Of a stretch of 64,000 nt of DNA, positions 61,794 to 64,000 are shown one piece after another (the stretch's first letter is position 1; every line of letters starts with the position of its first letter). Below the pieces are notes generated by a model. That model made no database searches and had not been told where the DNA came from. It saw nothing but the letters and a program-made list of their open reading frames with translations. The stretch is from Marinobacter nauticus (lineage in GTDB: Bacteria; Pseudomonadota; Gammaproteobacteria; Pseudomonadales; Oleiphilaceae): assembly GCF_003634635.1 (NCBI RefSeq), contig NZ_RBJB01000002.1:558001-622000 (forward strand), written 5' to 3'. The position numbers were made by a program, and so were the translations under genes.

Positions 61794-62765
61794 TTACCGG
61801 CGGAACAGCAGCGCCAGGGCACCCGGCAGACTCACCAGAAACACCGCCGCACCATAGCCAACACTCAGCGCCACGCCCTGCTCTGCCGGCAGCCCCACCA
61901 ATGGCCACAGAATAGCCGCTACGCCCTCTCTGACGCCCCAACCAGACACCGTTAACGGGACCACCATGGCCAATAACAGTAGCGGGCACAGGGCCACGAC
62001 CAACAGCCAGGGTGTGCCGTCGACAAACAAGCCCATGCCAGTGGCCATCAACATGAACACCGCCATATAGGTCAGGAAAACCAGAACCGAGGTACCAACC
62101 TGCACCAGGGCATTCCGCCAACCCAGAAAAGCCCGACGCACATCCCCGCTTAATCGTCGGACATAACGCCTGAACCGGGCCCCGAACCCCGTCATAGAGA
62201 CCAGCAAAACCCCGAGCACGGCCAACGCGGGCAGAATCAGCCAATAGCCCAGGTTCAGGGATACGCCTGCGTCACCGAACTGGCTATTTAACTGCCCGGT
62301 CCACCAAAGCCCGGACACCGCAATCAGTACAACCGGTACCAGCACCAACTGGCCTGACAGGCGCTCCAGCACAACCGCATGGACAATCGCCAGTTGCTGC
62401 AAACGCTTCGCCGAACGGCTGTGGCGCCAGGCTCGATTTACGTCCCCCATCACGCCCCCGGGAAGCACCTGATTCAGAAACCCGGCCAGGTAATACTCCC
62501 GAAAGGCAAAGCCAAAGCCCATGACTACACCGAGCCGGTTCGCGGTATACCGCCAGCGCCAGGCCGACAGTGCGATCTGAATCAGCGAGACCACCAATAC
62601 CGCAAGGACGATCGTTGGCGGAACCATCGTCAGCCTCTGGGCTAGCCTATCGATGTCGACGAAAACAAAAACAATCCCCAGGAGCAGCAAGGTGACGCAC
62701 CAGCGAAACACCCCTCGCCCAAAGCCGGGGACCGGCCTCTCCGGGTTCAGACCTGCTTCGGCCAT
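61794..62765 (-). CDS. Lysylphosphatidylglycerol synthase transmembrane-region-like protein (UPF0104)
   Basis: The 323-residue protein has about eight membrane segments and the family block QVLPGGVMGDVNRAWRHS near residues 93-110, which is conserved in the membrane half of LPG synthases and in UPF0104 proteins. There is no aminoacyl-transferase domain, so it is probably a flippase-like or glycolipid-related membrane protein. It overlaps the glycosyltransferase-methyltransferase gene by 19 bp and likely shares its transcript. Confidence 0.85.
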   Translation of the reverse strand: MAEAGLNPERPVPGFGRGVFRWCVTLLLLGIVFVFVDIDRLAQRLTMVPPTIVLAVLVVSLIQIALSAWRWRYTANRLGVVMGFGFAFREYYLAGFLNQVLPGGVMGDVNRAWRHSRSAKRLQQLAIVHAVVLERLSGQLVLVPVVLIAVSGLWWTGQLNSQFGDAGVSLNLGYWLILPALAVLGVLLVSMTGFGARFRRYVRRLSGDVRRAFLGWRNALVQVGTSVLVFLTYMAVFMLMATGMGLFVDGTPWLLVVALCPLLLLAMVVPLTVSGWGVREGVAAILWPLVGLPAEQGVALSVGYGAAVFLVSLPGALALLFRR

Positions 62766-64000
62766 GCCAGCAGATCCGTATGGCTCACGGTAATGGCGAG
62801 GGCGCCGGTATCCAGCTGTTGCCGACGGGTTTCGAGCCAGAATTGGATATCGTTCGCCTGTTCCGGCTGCTGTTCTGTGGCAGCCTCCGCCCAGCCCTCA
62901 AGCAACATTGCGGCGAGGCTGGCCTGCTCACCCGTCAATACCCAGGGACTATCTGCCGTTTGGATGTGATAGCCCTTGTTAGACATCAGACGGCTCAAAC
63001 AGGCCGTGGCGTCCGGGCCGAGCGCAGCGCCACTGCCCTTCTCCCGATGTTGATGGGCATTGACCAGAGCGCGCAGTGTGTCATCGAAGGGATGAGCAGG
63101 TTCCAGAGTAAAAAAGCCGTTGTAACTGATGACGACCAACAATGCCGCCTGACGTTTGGCTACCGCTGCAGACAAGGCGCTCAACCAGGGTTCGGAAACC
63201 AGGTCGATCAAGGCCGAAGACGTCACCAGGTCGGCGTCTGCGGGCAACGCCGTACTGAGGTTATCTTTCGTCAAGACCATTGTTTCCAGCACAGCCGGTG
63301 CATCCAGCTTTTCAACCCGCTGAAGGGCGATCCCGGCCAAAGCTTGGTCCGGCTCAACCAGCGTCCAACGCTGGGGTACCGGTAGTTTCGGGCTAAGGTA
63401 GACGGGATTGGAGCCCCGACCGGTACCGAGATCCACAAGGTGAAGGGGCGCCCCCGGTTTACTACCCGACGCCCGACAGTCATATCGTTCGGTAAGCCAT
63501 TCGGCGAGTCGGGCCGTCAGCCCATCATCACGGGCCTGGTGATCGGCGGGCTCCCTTGCTTCCAGCCAATCCGCGGCAAATTGAACCGGATTACGCGGCC
63601 TGCCCTTTTCCAGCCCGGCAATGAAATCTTGCGCGGTTTCAGACCAGCGACGGATCTCGCACCGGGCCTGCATGACGCCGGCGACCAGTACTTCAACGGC
63701 ATCCGGTTCCGCAATCAGCCGGGTCAATCTGGTGGCCAGAGCCGCTACATTGCCCGCTTCATACAACTCAACCCCTGGTTTGGCGCCAGTCAAAGCCAGC
63801 GCGCCACCGTCGGAACTCAACACCGGCAGACCGGCTGCGAGGGCCTCATCGATGACCATGCCATAGCCCTCGTAAAGCGAGGGAAACACAAACAGATCGG
63901 CTTGCTGATAAGCCTTCAGCACATCTGCTTCTCCCAACTCGCCAGCAAACTCAACGCGGCTTTCCAGCCCGGATTCACGGACCAGGGCACGAACCCCCGA
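62747..64000 (-). CDS. Glycosyltransferase-methyltransferase fusion, 3' part (cut by window edge)
   Basis: About 417 residues are visible; the frame is open to the right edge, so the start is outside. The first part is the donor-binding half of a GT4 enzyme (FVFPSLYEGYGMVIDEALAAGLPVLSS, E-x7-E motif). The rest is a class I SAM-dependent methyltransferase (HLVDLGTGRGSNPVYL motif I, LVEPDQAL motif II). The two may add and methylate a sugar in one chain. The UPF0104 gene follows. What the product is cannot be inferred. Confidence 0.85.
   Translation of the reverse strand, partial: SGVRALVRESGLESRVEFAGELGEADVLKAYQQADLFVFPSLYEGYGMVIDEALAAGLPVLSSDGGALALTGAKPGVELYEAGNVAALATRLTRLIAEPDAVEVLVAGVMQARCEIRRWSETAQDFIAGLEKGRPRNPVQFAADWLEAREPADHQARDDGLTARLAEWLTERYDCRASGSKPGAPLHLVDLGTGRGSNPVYLSPKLPVPQRWTLVEPDQALAGIALQRVEKLDAPAVLETMVLTKDNLSTALPADADLVTSSALIDLVSEPWLSALSAAVAKRQAALLVVISYNGFFTLEPAHPFDDTLRALVNAHQHREKGSGAALGPDATACLSRLMSNKGYHIQTADSPWVLTGEQASLAAMLLEGWAEAATEQQPEQANDIQFWLETRRQQLDTGALAITVSHTDLLAWPKQV

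Overview
The window reads as one chromosomal segment of a Gram-negative gammaproteobacterium, most likely Marinobacter or a close relative. The basis is a dnaX-ffs pair, a 2-methylcitrate pathway of the PrpF/AcnD type, periplasmic glucan genes opgG/opgH, galU, and a full exosortase A (XrtA)/PEP-CTERM exopolysaccharide locus. The genus is an inference from gene content; no rRNA is present. No tRNA, insertion sequence, phage gene or CRISPR array was seen.

Layout. 1-4.8 kb: 5' part of dnaX and the SRP RNA gene (both minus), a 2OG-Fe(II) oxygenase, then a plus-strand trio of mutarotase, acyltransferase and SDR protein. 4.9-14.2 kb: regulatory and accessory arm of the PEP-CTERM system (prsK, prsR, prsT, a PA14 lipoprotein, and a PEP-CTERM substrate gene behind a near-consensus sigma-54 promoter). 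14.3-15.4 kb: one plus-strand glycosyltransferase whose 3' end overlaps xrtA. 29.9 down to 15.3 kb: a tightly packed 12-gene minus-strand operon of glycosyltransferases, Wzx flippase, Wzy/ligase, deacetylase, amidotransferase, two GNAT-type proteins and, last, exosortase A fused to an EpsI domain. 30.4-33.0 kb: two plus-strand genes (an unknown exported protein and a glycosyltransferase) between the two operons. 45.6 down to 33.0 kb: an 11-gene minus-strand operon with the priming transferase, outer-membrane export protein, chain-length protein, a degenerate BY-kinase-like ATPase, a beta-barrel, a DUF3473-type deacetylase and further decorating enzymes. 53.9 down to 45.7 kb: propionate catabolism operon (GntR regulator, prpB, prpC, acnD, prpF, prpD). 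59.2 down to 54.0 kb: opgG, a small unknown gene, opgH, and an upstream FhaC-like barrel protein. 59.5-64 kb: galU, an HTH regulator, a RibD-C reductase, an LPG-synthase-like membrane protein and a truncated glycosyltransferase-methyltransferase fusion.

How it works together (family knowledge plus inference). PrsK senses an unknown signal and activates PrsR, a sigma-54 activator, which should switch on the PEP-CTERM gene at the promoter near 13.49 kb. The two eps operons would build a lipid-linked repeat unit, flip and polymerise it, and export it through an outer-membrane pore. XrtA would process PEP-CTERM proteins that join this matrix. GalU supplies UDP-glucose both to this pathway and to OpgH. 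The most unusual points are the kinase-like protein lacking its Walker A lysine, the POTRA-less FhaC-like barrel, the small gene between opgG and opgH, and the -35 box embedded in a TTGT-N2-ACAA operator before the prp operon.
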